Shown here piece after piece: positions 17,237 to 26,669 of a stretch of 64,000 nt of DNA. Location: positions 558,001 to 622,000 of the forward strand of contig NZ_LWID01000001.1 in NCBI RefSeq assembly GCF_029783845.1. The letters run 5' to 3'. Positions within the stretch are counted from its first letter, which is position 1; the number at the start of each line of letters is the position of its first letter. Made by a program: the position numbers and the translations under genes. The stretch is from Volucribacter amazonae. Lineage in GTDB: Bacteria; Pseudomonadota; Gammaproteobacteria; Enterobacterales; Pasteurellaceae. A model generated the notes under the pieces. That model was not told the DNA's origin and ran no database searches. It saw only the letters and a program-made list of their open reading frames with translations.

Positions 17237-18766
17237 ATGACTCCTGTTGTTGCATTAGTTGGGCGACCTAATGTGGGAAAATCCACGTTATTTAACCGTT
17301 TAACCCGAACTCGAGATGCGTTAGTGGCTGATTTCCCTGGATTAACCCGAGATCGTAAATATGGGCAAGCACATATTGCAGGTTATGATTTTATTGTGAT
17401 AGATACAGGGGGCATTGATGGCTCAGAACAAGGTGTCGAAGAGAAAATGGCTGAACAATCGTTATTAGCGATTGAAGAGGCTGACGTAGTGCTATTTTTA
17501 GTGGACGCACGAGCAGGGCTAACTTCCGCAGATATTGGTATTGCACAATATTTACGCCAACGGCAACAAAAGAAAACTGTCTTAGTGGCGAACAAAACTG
17601 ATGGCATTGATGCTGACTCACATTGTGCTGAATTTTATCAATTAGCCTTAGGAGAAGTAGTACAAATCGCTGCCTCACAAGGACGAGGAGTAAATCAATT
17701 AATGGAAAATGTGCTTGCACCATTATTTGAGCAACAAGCACAACCAACCCAAAGTGCGGTGCAAAATGAAGAAAATTTTGAACTTGCATCACAACAAGAT
17801 GAATGGGAACAGGAATTTGACTTCCACAATGAGGAAGATAGCCAACTGTTAGATCAAGTCCTAGCAGATGAATATCAACATGATGAAAATAAAAATATTA
17901 AAATCGCCATTGTCGGTCGCCCCAATGTAGGCAAATCTACACTAACTAACCGTATCTTAGGGGAAGATCGTGTTGTAGTTTACGATATGCCGGGCACCAC
18001 TAGAGATAGCATTTATATTCCAATGGAACGTGATGGTCAACAATATACCTTAATTGATACCGCTGGCGTGCGTAAACGTGGCAAAGTAACCTTGACCGTA
18101 GAAAAGTTTTCAGTAATAAAAACATTGCAAGCAATTCAAGATGCCAATGTCGTATTACTCACTATTGACGCACGCGAAGGCATTTCTGACCAAGATTTAT
18201 CTTTATTAGGTTTTATTTTAAATGCTGGACGTTCGCTTGTGATTGTCGTCAATAAATGGGACGGCTTAGATCAAGATATTAAAGATCAAGTAAAATCAGA
18301 ATTAGATCGCCGATTAGATTTTATTGATTTTGCCCGTATTCATTTTATTTCAGCTTTACATGGCAGTGGCGTAGGTAATTTATTTGAATCAATTCAAGAG
18401 GCTTATGCTTGTGCTACGCAAAAAATGACAACTTCAATGCTGACACGCATTTTACAAATGGCAACAGATGAGCATCAACCACCTATGGTAAGCGGTCGTC
18501 GTATTAAATTAAAATATGCTCACCCAGGTGGTTATAATCCCCCTATTATTGTTGTACATGGCAACCAAATTGAACGATTACCAGATTCTTATAAACGTTA
18601 TTTAACCAATTATTATCGCCGCAGTCTAAAAATTATTGGTAGCCCAATTCGTTTATTGTTGCAAGAAGGCAGTAACCCTTTCGCAGGAAAGCGTAATACC
18701 TTAACCCCAACTCAGCTACGCAAACGCAAGCGATTAATGAAGTTTATTAAGAAATCCAAAAAATAG
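17237..18766 (+). CDS. der: ribosome assembly GTPase Der (EngA)
   Basis: A 509-residue double GTPase needed for 50S subunit maturation. G1 motifs occur twice (GRPNVGKSTLFNRL near residue 8 and GRPNVGKSTLTNRIL near residue 225), each followed by a DxxG (DTGG, DTAG) and an NKxD (NKTD, NKWD). An acidic linker (QDEWEQEFDFHNEEDSQLL) separates them, and a KH-like domain with a very basic tail ends the protein. Typical size and order for the family. Confidence 0.97.
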   Translation: MTPVVALVGRPNVGKSTLFNRLTRTRDALVADFPGLTRDRKYGQAHIAGYDFIVIDTGGIDGSEQGVEEKMAEQSLLAIEEADVVLFLVDARAGLTSADIGIAQYLRQRQQKKTVLVANKTDGIDADSHCAEFYQLALGEVVQIAASQGRGVNQLMENVLAPLFEQQAQPTQSAVQNEENFELASQQDEWEQEFDFHNEEDSQLLDQVLADEYQHDENKNIKIAIVGRPNVGKSTLTNRILGEDRVVVYDMPGTTRDSIYIPMERDGQQYTLIDTAGVRKRGKVTLTVEKFSVIKTLQAIQDANVVLLTIDAREGISDQDLSLLGFILNAGRSLVIVVNKWDGLDQDIKDQVKSELDRRLDFIDFARIHFISALHGSGVGNLFESIQEAYACATQKMTTSMLTRILQMATDEHQPPMVSGRRIKLKYAHPGGYNPPIIVVHGNQIERLPDSYKRYLTNYYRRSLKIIGSPIRLLLQEGSNPFAGKRNTLTPTQLRKRKRLMKFIKKSKK

Positions 18767-18871
18767 AAAGAGTTGCTATTATCAAATCTGCTGATAATAT
18801 TATAGGGACTGGAATAGATTAATTCTCTATCATAACTACTAATCTAATACAGCCCCTGATTTTATATAATA

Positions 18872-18967
18872 TATAGCCGTCCCTCTTTAAGATAATACAG
18901 CCTCGCCGTACTATCTGTACTATCTTTGGCGTACTGGCTTGTCTTATTTTAAATTGGAACGGCTCTA
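18872..18967 (-). repeat. palindromic repeat element, copy 3 (reverse orientation)
   Basis: About 96 bp running TATAGCCGTCCCTCTTTAAG to TTTAAATTGGAACGGCT, with the core reversed (CCTCGCCGTACTATCTG). It is more diverged than copies 1, 2 and 10. It lies between the convergent der and peroxiredoxin genes; apart from this and the terminator at 19001, the 301-bp gap is empty. Confidence 0.75.
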
Positions 18968-19000
18968 TTAAATAGAGAAAATTTATATGTACTCAAAACA

Positions 19001-19030
19001 AAAAAGCCATGTTATTCAACATGGCTTTTT
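19001..19030. terminator. bidirectional intrinsic terminator (peroxiredoxin side)
   Basis: Thirteen-base arms AAAAAGCCATGTT and AACATGGCTTTTT around a four-base loop. The T-tracts on both strands suit termination of both der and the peroxiredoxin gene. Confidence 0.85.
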
Positions 19031-19067
19031 GTCCTAAATAAAGCTAAACTTCTTTCTTCTAATTTAA

Positions 19068-19670
19068 TTAGAGTTTGTCTGCGTGTTGTTTTAAGTAGCT
19101 TGCTACGCCTTCAGGGTTATCTTTCATTCCCTCTTTGCCTTTTTCCCATTGTGCTGGGCAAACTTCGCCATGTTCTTCATGGAATTGTAAAGCATCAACC
19201 ATACGTAACATTTCATCAATGTTACGACCTAAAGGTAGATCGTTAACCACTTGATGACGAACAACACCATGTTTATCAATTAAGAATGAAGCTCGTAATG
19301 CAACACCTGCTTCTGGGTGTTCAATACCATAGGCTTTAGCAATTTCGTGCTTAACGTCTGCAACTAAAGCATATTTAACTTCACCAATACCGCCTTTGTC
19401 TGTTGGAGTTTTACGCCAAGCATTGTGGCTAAATTGAGAGTCAATAGAAACACCAATAACTTCTACACCACGTTTAGCAAATTCTTCATAACGATGATCA
19501 AAAGCAATTAACTCTGATGGGCAAACGAAAGTAAAGTCTAATGGGTAAAAGAAAATAACAGCTGCTTTGCCTGCAACATGTCTTTTAAAATTAAAATTGT
19601 CAACGATTTCACCGTTGCCTAATACCGCTGCTGCATCAAAATCAGGGGCTTCACGTGTTACTAATACCAT
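19068..19670 (-). CDS. typical 2-Cys peroxiredoxin (AhpC/Tsa family)
   Basis: A 200-residue thiol peroxidase that reduces hydrogen peroxide and organic peroxides. The peroxidatic Cys is in DFTFVCPSE (about residue 50) and the resolving Cys in GEVCPAQW (about 170), giving the intersubunit disulfide of typical 2-Cys enzymes. RASFLIDKHGVVRH is the conserved strand. No ahpF reductase is nearby, so electrons probably come from thioredoxin or another donor. AhpC or TsaA are possible names. Confidence 0.92.
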   Translation of the reverse strand: MVLVTREAPDFDAAAVLGNGEIVDNFNFKRHVAGKAAVIFFYPLDFTFVCPSELIAFDHRYEEFAKRGVEVIGVSIDSQFSHNAWRKTPTDKGGIGEVKYALVADVKHEIAKAYGIEHPEAGVALRASFLIDKHGVVRHQVVNDLPLGRNIDEMLRMVDALQFHEEHGEVCPAQWEKGKEGMKDNPEGVASYLKQHADKL

Positions 19671-19818
19671 AGTAAAAATCTCCTCGTTAAGTTAAATATT
19701 TCTGCCGACAAAATGGCAGTGTGGATATTGTAGAGAAGATAATTTTCCTTGAATAGTTGTTTTTATCTATTAAATCAATTATTTTAATCTAATGAACGAA
19801 TAGGATAAAAACGAGGTA

Positions 19819-21021
19819 ATGATGACAAAAATAACGAATTTTTCTACCGCACTTATTCATAGTGGACGTCATAAGAGGGTTACACAAGGGAGCGTAAATC
19901 CTGTTGTACAACGTGCGTCTTCATTGATTTTTGATAATTTGGCTGACAAAAAACAGGCAACCATTAATCGTGCTAAAGGTGGATTATTTTATGGGCGGCG
20001 AGGCACATTAACCCATTTTGCCTTGCAAGAGGCAATGTGTGAATTAGAGGGAGGTGCTGGTTGTTATTTATTTCCCTGTGGAGCTGCTGCGGTAAGCAAT
20101 AGTTTATTAGCCTTTGTTCGTACAGGTGATCATATTTTGATGACGGGGGCGGCTTATGAACCCACTCAAGATTTTTGTAATAAAACCTTAAAAAATTTTG
20201 GGGTAGAAACCAGTTATTATGATCCGCTTTGTGGTGAACAAATCGCTCAACTTGTTCGTCCTAATACTAAAGTGCTTTTTTTGGAAAGTCCAAGTTCGCT
20301 GACTTTTGAAGTTCCCGATATTCCAAGTATCGTTAAAAGTGTGAGATCCATTAATCCTGATATTGTAGTGATGATTGATAATACTTGGTCAGGAGGGCTT
20401 TTGTTTAACGCATTACAATATGATATTGATATTTCTATTCAAGCTGGAACAAAATATTTAGTTGGGCATTCTGATGTGATGATAGGTACTGCGGTAGCAA
20501 ATGCACGTTGTTGGGATCAATTACGAGAAAATGCTTATCTTATGGGGCAAATGGTTGATGCTGATAGTGCCTATATGACAGCAAGGGGATTGCGTACCTT
20601 AGCAGTGCGCTTAAAACAGCATGAACAAAATGGTATTGCCGTAGCAAATTGGCTTGCTCAACAACCTATGGTAAAAGCGGTTTATCACCCTGCTTTGGCT
20701 AGTTGTCCGGGACATGAATATTTTAAACGGGATTTTAATGGCTCAAGTGGATTATTTTCTTTTGAATTACAGCAAAAACTTTCACAAACTCAACTTGAAG
20801 CATTTATGAATAATTTTAAATTATTTAGTATGGCTTATTCTTGGGGAGGCTATGAGTCGTTAATTTTATTTAATCAACCTGAAGAGATCGCCAAAATTCG
20901 TCCTAATATTGACCGCACTTTAAGCGGAACATTAATTCGTGTACATATTGGTTTAGAAAATGTTGATGATCTTATTGCTGATTTAGACGCAGGTTTTGCA
21001 CGTTTAACTTCAACAGATTAA
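19819..21021 (+). CDS. metC: cystathionine beta-lyase MetC
   Basis: A 400-residue PLP enzyme that makes homocysteine from cystathionine. Seen: YGRRGTLTHFALQEAMCELEGG, the PLP-binding lysine in AGTKYLVGHSDVMIG, TWSGGLLFNALQYDIDI, and SWGGYESLILF near the end. These match MetC rather than MetB. It carries two uptake signals. No clear MetJ operator is visible in the short upstream gap. Confidence 0.93.
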   Translation: MMTKITNFSTALIHSGRHKRVTQGSVNPVVQRASSLIFDNLADKKQATINRAKGGLFYGRRGTLTHFALQEAMCELEGGAGCYLFPCGAAAVSNSLLAFVRTGDHILMTGAAYEPTQDFCNKTLKNFGVETSYYDPLCGEQIAQLVRPNTKVLFLESPSSLTFEVPDIPSIVKSVRSINPDIVVMIDNTWSGGLLFNALQYDIDISIQAGTKYLVGHSDVMIGTAVANARCWDQLRENAYLMGQMVDADSAYMTARGLRTLAVRLKQHEQNGIAVANWLAQQPMVKAVYHPALASCPGHEYFKRDFNGSSGLFSFELQQKLSQTQLEAFMNNFKLFSMAYSWGGYESLILFNQPEEIAKIRPNIDRTLSGTLIRVHIGLENVDDLIADLDAGFARLTSTD

Positions 21022-21031
21022 CCTAGATAAA

Positions 21032-21060
21032 AACCCCATTTATTGCGAATAAATGGGGTT
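21032..21060. terminator. intrinsic terminator between metC and the antiporter gene
   Basis: Perfect 13-base arms AACCCCATTTATT/AATAAATGGGGTT with loop GCG, ten bases past the metC stop and 22 bases past the stop of the convergent gene. Confidence 0.8.
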
Positions 21061-21081
21061 GGTTGTTTATGTTATGCTACC

Positions 21082-22806
21082 TTATTTTACCAAAATCGGT
21101 TGCTCTTCCGTTTCTGATTCAATTTGACATTCCCCCATGACGAGGCAAGATTCAAACATACTACGGGCAATTTCTCTTGGACCATGAATAACGACATCAG
21201 AACCATTTTCAAGCAAGGCTTCTTTTTCATCGCTATAAGTCGCATAAGAAATGGTTTTAATTTGTGGGTACTGCTCTTTTAAATGCTTGATAATATCAGC
21301 ATTTTCATAAGCATTTGGTGTCGCAAAAATAACAAGTCTTGCGTCTTGTATTGCGGCTAAATCTAGCACACTAAAGTCTTTATCTTTTACTGTACCTAAT
21401 ATTGCATTAATGCCATCTTCATGCAATTTCTCCACTCTTGCACGAGAAGATTCAATTACCGCAAAATTGAGATCATTGTTTTTCATTTTATCTACAATAA
21501 TGCTACCGATACGTCCTGCACCCACCAATACAATATGGTCTTGTAACACTAATGGCGATTGATGGAAATCTTCCTCAATGTCTTCTTTTTCTGGTACAGT
21601 CATTAAACTTTCTTGCTGTTCTTCAGTTTTGCTGGTGTATTTTTCTAAATAAGTAAATAGTACAGGATTAATTAAAATAGAAATAATCGATCCCGCAAGC
21701 ACTAAGTTGCGTGCTTGTTCATCAAGTAAGTTAAGGGATACAGCTAAACCTGCAAGAATAAAAGCAAATTCACCAATTTGTGCCAAACTGATCGAAACAG
21801 TCAACGCCGTACGTTTTGGTTTTCTTAATAAACGTACCAATAAATATGCGGCGATAGATTTACCAAACACGATAATGATGACCGTCATTAATACAGAAAT
21901 CGGCGATTGAATAAGAATACTTGGATTGAACAACATACCTACCGACACAAAGAATAATACCGCAAACGCATCACGCAATGGCAGGGTATCATTGGCGGCA
22001 CGATGACTTAGTTCTGATTCATTTAAAATCATACCAGCAAAGAATGCTCCTAATGCAAAGGAAACATCAAATAAATGTACAGAACCATAAGCAATACCTA
22101 AAGCAATCGCCAATACTGAAAGGGTAAATAATTCTCTTGAACCTGTGGCTGCACTACGGGCAATTAACCAAGGAATCACACGTTTACCAATAATCAGCAT
22201 TACTGCTACAAAAGCAATCACTTTACCAATGGTAATACTAAAATCCATTAGCATATCGTTAAAATTAGCATTTTCTTGTTGCAATACATCAGCAACAGCA
22301 GGTAATAATACCAATGCTAAAACCATAGCTAAGTCTTCTACAATCAACCAACCAATAGCGATTTTCCCCCGCAAGGTTTCAAGCAATTGACGTTCTTCTA
22401 AAGCTCTTAATAACACCACTGTACTTGCGGTGGATAAACAAAGACCAAAGACCAAACCACTAATGGTACTCCAACCTAAAAATACCGAGAAAATCCAACC
22501 AAAGACAATGGCGGTTAAAATTTGTAATAATGCACCAGGAATCGCTACCGCTTTAACTGATAAAAGATCCTTTAAAGAAAAATGTAATCCCACCCCAAAC
22601 ATCAGTAACATAACACCAATTTCTGAAAGCTCGTGAGCAATATGCAAATCGCCTTCAAATCCCGGTGTAAAAGGGCCAATTAAAATCCCCGCAAGCAAAT
22701 AGCCCACTAAAGGGGAAAATTTAAAACGATTAGCAATCATACCTAACAGATAAGCAACAGCGAATCCAATGGCAATCATACTAATCAGCGGTGTAGATGT
22801 GTGCAT
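21082..22806 (-). CDS. ybaL: monovalent cation:proton antiporter, YbaL/KefB type
   Basis: A 574-residue CPA2 antiporter. About twelve membrane helices (residues 1-385) contain LVGYLLAGILIGPFTPGF, LSTASTVVLLRALEER and the ion-site Asp in GWLIVEDLAMVL. After a linker comes an RCK_N nucleotide-binding domain (HIVLVGAGRIGSIIVDKM near 425). It probably exchanges K+ or Na+ for H+ under nucleotide control. YbaL is favoured over KefB/KefC because of the short C-terminal tail with no second regulatory domain. Confidence 0.85.
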   Translation of the reverse strand: MHTSTPLISMIAIGFAVAYLLGMIANRFKFSPLVGYLLAGILIGPFTPGFEGDLHIAHELSEIGVMLLMFGVGLHFSLKDLLSVKAVAIPGALLQILTAIVFGWIFSVFLGWSTISGLVFGLCLSTASTVVLLRALEERQLLETLRGKIAIGWLIVEDLAMVLALVLLPAVADVLQQENANFNDMLMDFSITIGKVIAFVAVMLIIGKRVIPWLIARSAATGSRELFTLSVLAIALGIAYGSVHLFDVSFALGAFFAGMILNESELSHRAANDTLPLRDAFAVLFFVSVGMLFNPSILIQSPISVLMTVIIIVFGKSIAAYLLVRLLRKPKRTALTVSISLAQIGEFAFILAGLAVSLNLLDEQARNLVLAGSIISILINPVLFTYLEKYTSKTEEQQESLMTVPEKEDIEEDFHQSPLVLQDHIVLVGAGRIGSIIVDKMKNNDLNFAVIESSRARVEKLHEDGINAILGTVKDKDFSVLDLAAIQDARLVIFATPNAYENADIIKHLKEQYPQIKTISYATYSDEKEALLENGSDVVIHGPREIARSMFESCLVMGECQIESETEEQPILVK

Positions 22807-23116
22807 AGAAACTCCTCTTAAACAAAAAAACTATTGAATAATGAATGATTTAGCAAAAAAGGTCAAGCATTAATAGAAAATTTATTAACCTATTTTTAAT
22901 ATTTTCTAACATAGTCGCAATAAAATTTATTTTTATATAAAACCTATCCAATTACTCCTCTAAGGTTTGTTCAATAAAGCAAACAATATTATATAAAATC
23001 TAATTGATTTTTTGATAAAAATTTCCACAATTTATTCCCTCATTGACTTGCAATAACCTATTAAAGTGCGGTATTTTTATTCATTATTTTTGTTAATCTC
23101 TATAAGGGGAAATCCA

Positions 23117-23767
23117 ATGAAACTCTATGTATATGACCATTGCCCATTTTGTGTACGAGCCCGTATGATTTTTGGTTTTAAAAAGTTACCTGTTGATTTA
23201 ATTATGGTACTTAATGATGATGAAAAAACGCCAGTAGATTTAATTGGTAAAAAAGCTGTTCCTATTCTCGTTACTGATGAAGGACGAGCAATGCCCGAAA
23301 GCCTTGATATTGTTCGCTATGTGGATAGCCATTATGGTGCAACAAAATGCCTTGCAGATCAGGTTAGACCAGAAATTGAAAACTGGCTAACAAAAGTAGG
23401 ACAATATGTAAATTACTTATTGTTGCCCCGTTTTATTAAACTTGATTTGCCCGAATACCGAACTCAGGCCGCTATTGACTATTTTGTTAACAAAAAAACA
23501 CAGACTATTGGCGATTTTGCTACACACGAAGCAAAAACCGCAGAATATTTACAACGATTAGAGCAAGATTTAGAGCAATTAGTGCCATTTATTGTTAATG
23601 AAGATGCAGCAAATGGTCATCTTTCTTATGAAGATATTCTATTATTTCCCGTACTACGTAATTTAACCTGTGTAAAAGGTTTAACTTTCCCTACAAAAAT
23701 TGCTCAATACGTGGCAAATATGGCTGTTTTAAGCCGTATTGAACTTTATTATTCTAAAGCTTGTTAG
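23117..23767 (+). CDS. grxB: glutaredoxin 2
   Basis: A 216-residue GST-fold glutaredoxin. The CPFC redox site is at residues 9-12 (YDHCPFCVRAR), followed by GKKAVPIL and AMPESLDIV, then an all-helical C-terminal domain. I chose ATG at 23117 (MKLYVYD) with AAGGGGAAA upstream; the open frame runs back to 23066. The 310-bp AT-rich gap before it holds one uptake signal and nothing else I can name. Confidence 0.92.
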   Translation: MKLYVYDHCPFCVRARMIFGFKKLPVDLIMVLNDDEKTPVDLIGKKAVPILVTDEGRAMPESLDIVRYVDSHYGATKCLADQVRPEIENWLTKVGQYVNYLLLPRFIKLDLPEYRTQAAIDYFVNKKTQTIGDFATHEAKTAEYLQRLEQDLEQLVPFIVNEDAANGHLSYEDILLFPVLRNLTCVKGLTFPTKIAQYVANMAVLSRIELYYSKAC

Positions 23768-23865
23768 AAATACCATTTGATACAAGACAGTGATTAAACT
23801 GTCTTGTATTTTAAGTGAAGATTCAAAATAACACCATATTCTATCATTTGCTCCCAAAGTGAGGT

Positions 23866-25692
23866 CTATTTCAAACTTTCAAAGATTTTTTCCGCTAAAG
23901 CTCTTGATATGCCTGGAACAGAGGCGATTTCATCAATACTGGCTTTTTTTACCCCTTGCATACCGCCTAAATATTTGAGTAGTGCTTGTCGCCGTTTCGC
24001 CCCCACCCCTGCAATCGTTTCTAAATTACTTTGCAGGAAATGGTTTTGTCGCTTTTTACGATGTCCGCTAATGGCGTGATGATGACTTTCATCACGAATA
24101 TGTTGTATAAGGTGTAAGGCTAAACTGTCTGCTGGGAGATTAATTTCACGATCTTGTTTGCTTATAATCAAGGTTTCCAAACCAGCTTTTCGATCTACCC
24201 CTTTTGCTACGCCGATTAAGTGCGGTCGGTTTTTATCCCATTTTACCTTTAATTGAGCAAAAACCTGTAAAGCACGATTTAATTGCCCTTTTCCGCCGTC
24301 AATAAAAATCACGTCAGGAATTTTGTCGGGTTCTAAGGCTTTGTCATACCGCTTTTTCAGGGCTTGTTCCATAGCGGCATAATCATCGCCCGCTTGAATA
24401 CTTGTAATATTAAAACGGCGATAATCTGACTTTAATGGACCTTCATGGTTAAATACCACGCAAGAAGCAACGGTTTGATTTCCCATGGTATGGCTAATAT
24501 CAAAACATTCCATTCGCTGAATATTATCAATGCCTAATAATTGTTGTAGGGCTTGATAACGTTCTTCAAGTAAAGAAGTTTGTTTTAATTTGCTGACTAA
24601 GCTGGCTTTGACATTCATTTGGGCAAGCTGTAAGTATTTGCTTTTATCCCCTTTTACATTATCTTGAATATGTACTTTATGCCCTGCTTGCTCAGTTAAT
24701 AATTGCTCTAGCATTGCCTTTTCGGGCAATTTTTGATCCACAATCACTTGATGAGGTACACTTCTGCCCTGATCCCCTTGTAAATAAAATTGCCCCACAA
24801 AGGTGGCGGTAAGTTCCGCTAAATCTGTATTTACTGGTACTTTAGGAAAATAGCTGCGATTACCTAAAATCTTGCCATGACGGATAAATAACACCTGTAC
24901 ACAAGCAATACCATGTTGGTAAGCCATGGCTAAAATATCCATATCATCTAGCCGTTCATTTGCCACAAATTGTTTTTCAATTACCGCTCGCACCGCTTGA
25001 ATTTGATCCCTTAGACGTGCCGCTTGTTCAAATTGCAATGCTTGGCTCGCCTGTTCCATTTTATCAATTAAATGCTCTAATACTTGCTGATCTTTGCCTT
25101 GTAAAAATAGGCGAGCAAAATTCACTTGTTGGGTATATTCTTCATCACTCACATACCCTGCAACACAGGGGGCGGAACAACGTCCTATTTGATATTGTAA
25201 ACAAGGGCGAGAGCGGTTGTTATAAACGGAATTTTCACATTGCCTCACCGGAAACAATTTTTGCAATAACGAGAGAGTTTCTCTTACTGCTCCGGCATGC
25301 GGATAAGGTCCAAAATATTCCCCTGCAATTTTTTTACTGCCACGATAAGCGGTAATACGTGGGTGGCGTTCTTTGGTTAATAAAATATAAGGATAGGACT
25401 TATCGTCACGCAACAAAACATTATAACGAGGTTGATACGCCTTAATAAAATTATGCTCAAGTAATAAGGCTTCGGTTTCTGATGAGGTAATGGTGATATC
25501 AATATGCCGAATGGCTGACACCAAGGCTTCGGTTTTTTTACTGGCTAAATTGGCACGAAAATAGCTAGATAGGCGTTTTTTTAAATCTTTTGCTTTACCC
25601 ACATAAATAACCTGTTGTTTATCGTCATACATACGATAAACCCCAGGTTCATGGCTCACATTTTTGAGAAAGGATTTGGCATCAAACAACAT
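23866..25692 (-). CDS. uvrC: UvrABC excinuclease subunit C
   Basis: A 608-residue nuclease that makes both incisions in nucleotide excision repair. In order: GIY-YIG domain (GVYRMYDDKQQVIYVGKAKDLKKRL), a Cys-rich stretch (RPCLQYQIGRCSAPCVAGY), the UVR motif that binds UvrB (LIDKMEQASQALQFEQAARLRDQI, about 205-230), an RNase H-like nuclease (RMECFDISHTMGNQTVAS; IFIDGGKGQL) and a C-terminal double helix-hairpin-helix (IAGVGAKRRQALLKYLGG; SVPGISRALAEKIFE). It lies nine bases after kdsB. Confidence 0.97.
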   Translation of the reverse strand: MLFDAKSFLKNVSHEPGVYRMYDDKQQVIYVGKAKDLKKRLSSYFRANLASKKTEALVSAIRHIDITITSSETEALLLEHNFIKAYQPRYNVLLRDDKSYPYILLTKERHPRITAYRGSKKIAGEYFGPYPHAGAVRETLSLLQKLFPVRQCENSVYNNRSRPCLQYQIGRCSAPCVAGYVSDEEYTQQVNFARLFLQGKDQQVLEHLIDKMEQASQALQFEQAARLRDQIQAVRAVIEKQFVANERLDDMDILAMAYQHGIACVQVLFIRHGKILGNRSYFPKVPVNTDLAELTATFVGQFYLQGDQGRSVPHQVIVDQKLPEKAMLEQLLTEQAGHKVHIQDNVKGDKSKYLQLAQMNVKASLVSKLKQTSLLEERYQALQQLLGIDNIQRMECFDISHTMGNQTVASCVVFNHEGPLKSDYRRFNITSIQAGDDYAAMEQALKKRYDKALEPDKIPDVIFIDGGKGQLNRALQVFAQLKVKWDKNRPHLIGVAKGVDRKAGLETLIISKQDREINLPADSLALHLIQHIRDESHHHAISGHRKKRQNHFLQSNLETIAGVGAKRRQALLKYLGGMQGVKKASIDEIASVPGISRALAEKIFESLK

Positions 25693-25701
25693 AGATAATT
25701 G

Positions 25702-26484
25702 TTATACCGACAGATTTTTAGCCAAAATAGACCGCACTTTTGCTAAATCTTCTGCGGTATCTACCCCAACAGCAGGTTCAGCTAAGGCAAGCTCTGCATG
25801 GATTTTCTCGCCATACCATAACACTCGCAACTGTTCTAAAGACTCAATCTGTTCTAAAGCAGAGGGTTGCCATTGTACATATTGCTGAATAAAGCCTGCA
25901 CGATAAGCATAAAGCCCAATATGGCGTAAATAATGCTCTGGTGGTAACGAAAGTTTGTTATCTGCTTGATTTAATTGGGCAAAATCATCACGATTCCAAG
26001 GAATTGCTGCTCGGGAAAAATATAAAACATAACCCTTGTGATCTAAAACTAATTTCACCACATTGGGGTTAAATAATTCTTCTGCCTGTTGAATTTTAAC
26101 CGCTAAGGTTGCCATATTGACCTGAAATTTTTCTAAGTTTTTAGCCACTTGTTGAATAATAACAGGCGGAATTAAGGGTTCATCGCCCTGTACATTCACA
26201 ATAATTTCGTCATCAGGCAAATTAAGTTGCTTAACCACTTCCGCTAATCGTTCTGTGCCAGAGTTATGTTGGGCAGAAGTCAAACATACTTCACATAAAT
26301 CCTGCACTGCCTGTGCCACCTGTTGATTATCTGTCGCCACAATAACTCGTTTTGCACCTGATAATTTGGCTTTTTCCACCACATGGGCAATCATGGGTTT
26401 ACCAGCAATATCTGCCAAGGGCTTCCCCGGTAAACGGGTTGAGGCATAACGAGCGGGTATTACAACGCTAAAAGATACGGACAT
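25702..26484 (-). CDS. kdsB: CMP-KDO synthetase
   Basis: A 260-residue enzyme (3-deoxy-manno-octulosonate cytidylyltransferase) that activates KDO for LPS inner core. Seen: VVIPARYASTRLPGKPLADI nucleotide loop, IVNVQGDEPLIPP, HIGLYAYRAGFI and AVGVDTAEDL. It overlaps ycaR by one base in the msbA-lpxK-ycaR-kdsB order also known in E. coli. Confidence 0.96.
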   Translation of the reverse strand: MSVSFSVVIPARYASTRLPGKPLADIAGKPMIAHVVEKAKLSGAKRVIVATDNQQVAQAVQDLCEVCLTSAQHNSGTERLAEVVKQLNLPDDEIIVNVQGDEPLIPPVIIQQVAKNLEKFQVNMATLAVKIQQAEELFNPNVVKLVLDHKGYVLYFSRAAIPWNRDDFAQLNQADNKLSLPPEHYLRHIGLYAYRAGFIQQYVQWQPSALEQIESLEQLRVLWYGEKIHAELALAEPAVGVDTAEDLAKVRSILAKNLSV

Positions 26485-26669
26485 TATTTGTTCTCCTGTT
26501 CAATATGATCTAATGGAATTGCCTGCTCCGCCAATAACACAGGAATCCCCTGTTTAATGGGGTAAGCCAAATGCTCAAAACGGCAAATCAGTTGTTGCTG
26601 TTGTTCATCATATTGCAATCGCCCTTGACAACGTGGGCAAGCAATAATTTCTAATAATTTGCTATTCAT
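26484..26669 (-). CDS. ycaR: Trm112-family small protein YcaR
   Basis: Sixty-one residues with the fold signature LLEIIACPRCQGRLQYDEQQ and AYPIKQGIPVLL. Only the first Cys pair of the zinc knuckle is present, as in other bacterial UPF0434 proteins. Function is not established. It overlaps lpxK by four bases and kdsB by one. Confidence 0.9.
   Translation of the reverse strand: MNSKLLEIIACPRCQGRLQYDEQQQQLICRFEHLAYPIKQGIPVLLAEQAIPLDHIEQENK

Noticed and set aside
19740..19818. MetJ operator before metC
   Set aside because: No tandem AGACGTCT-like octamers could be found.
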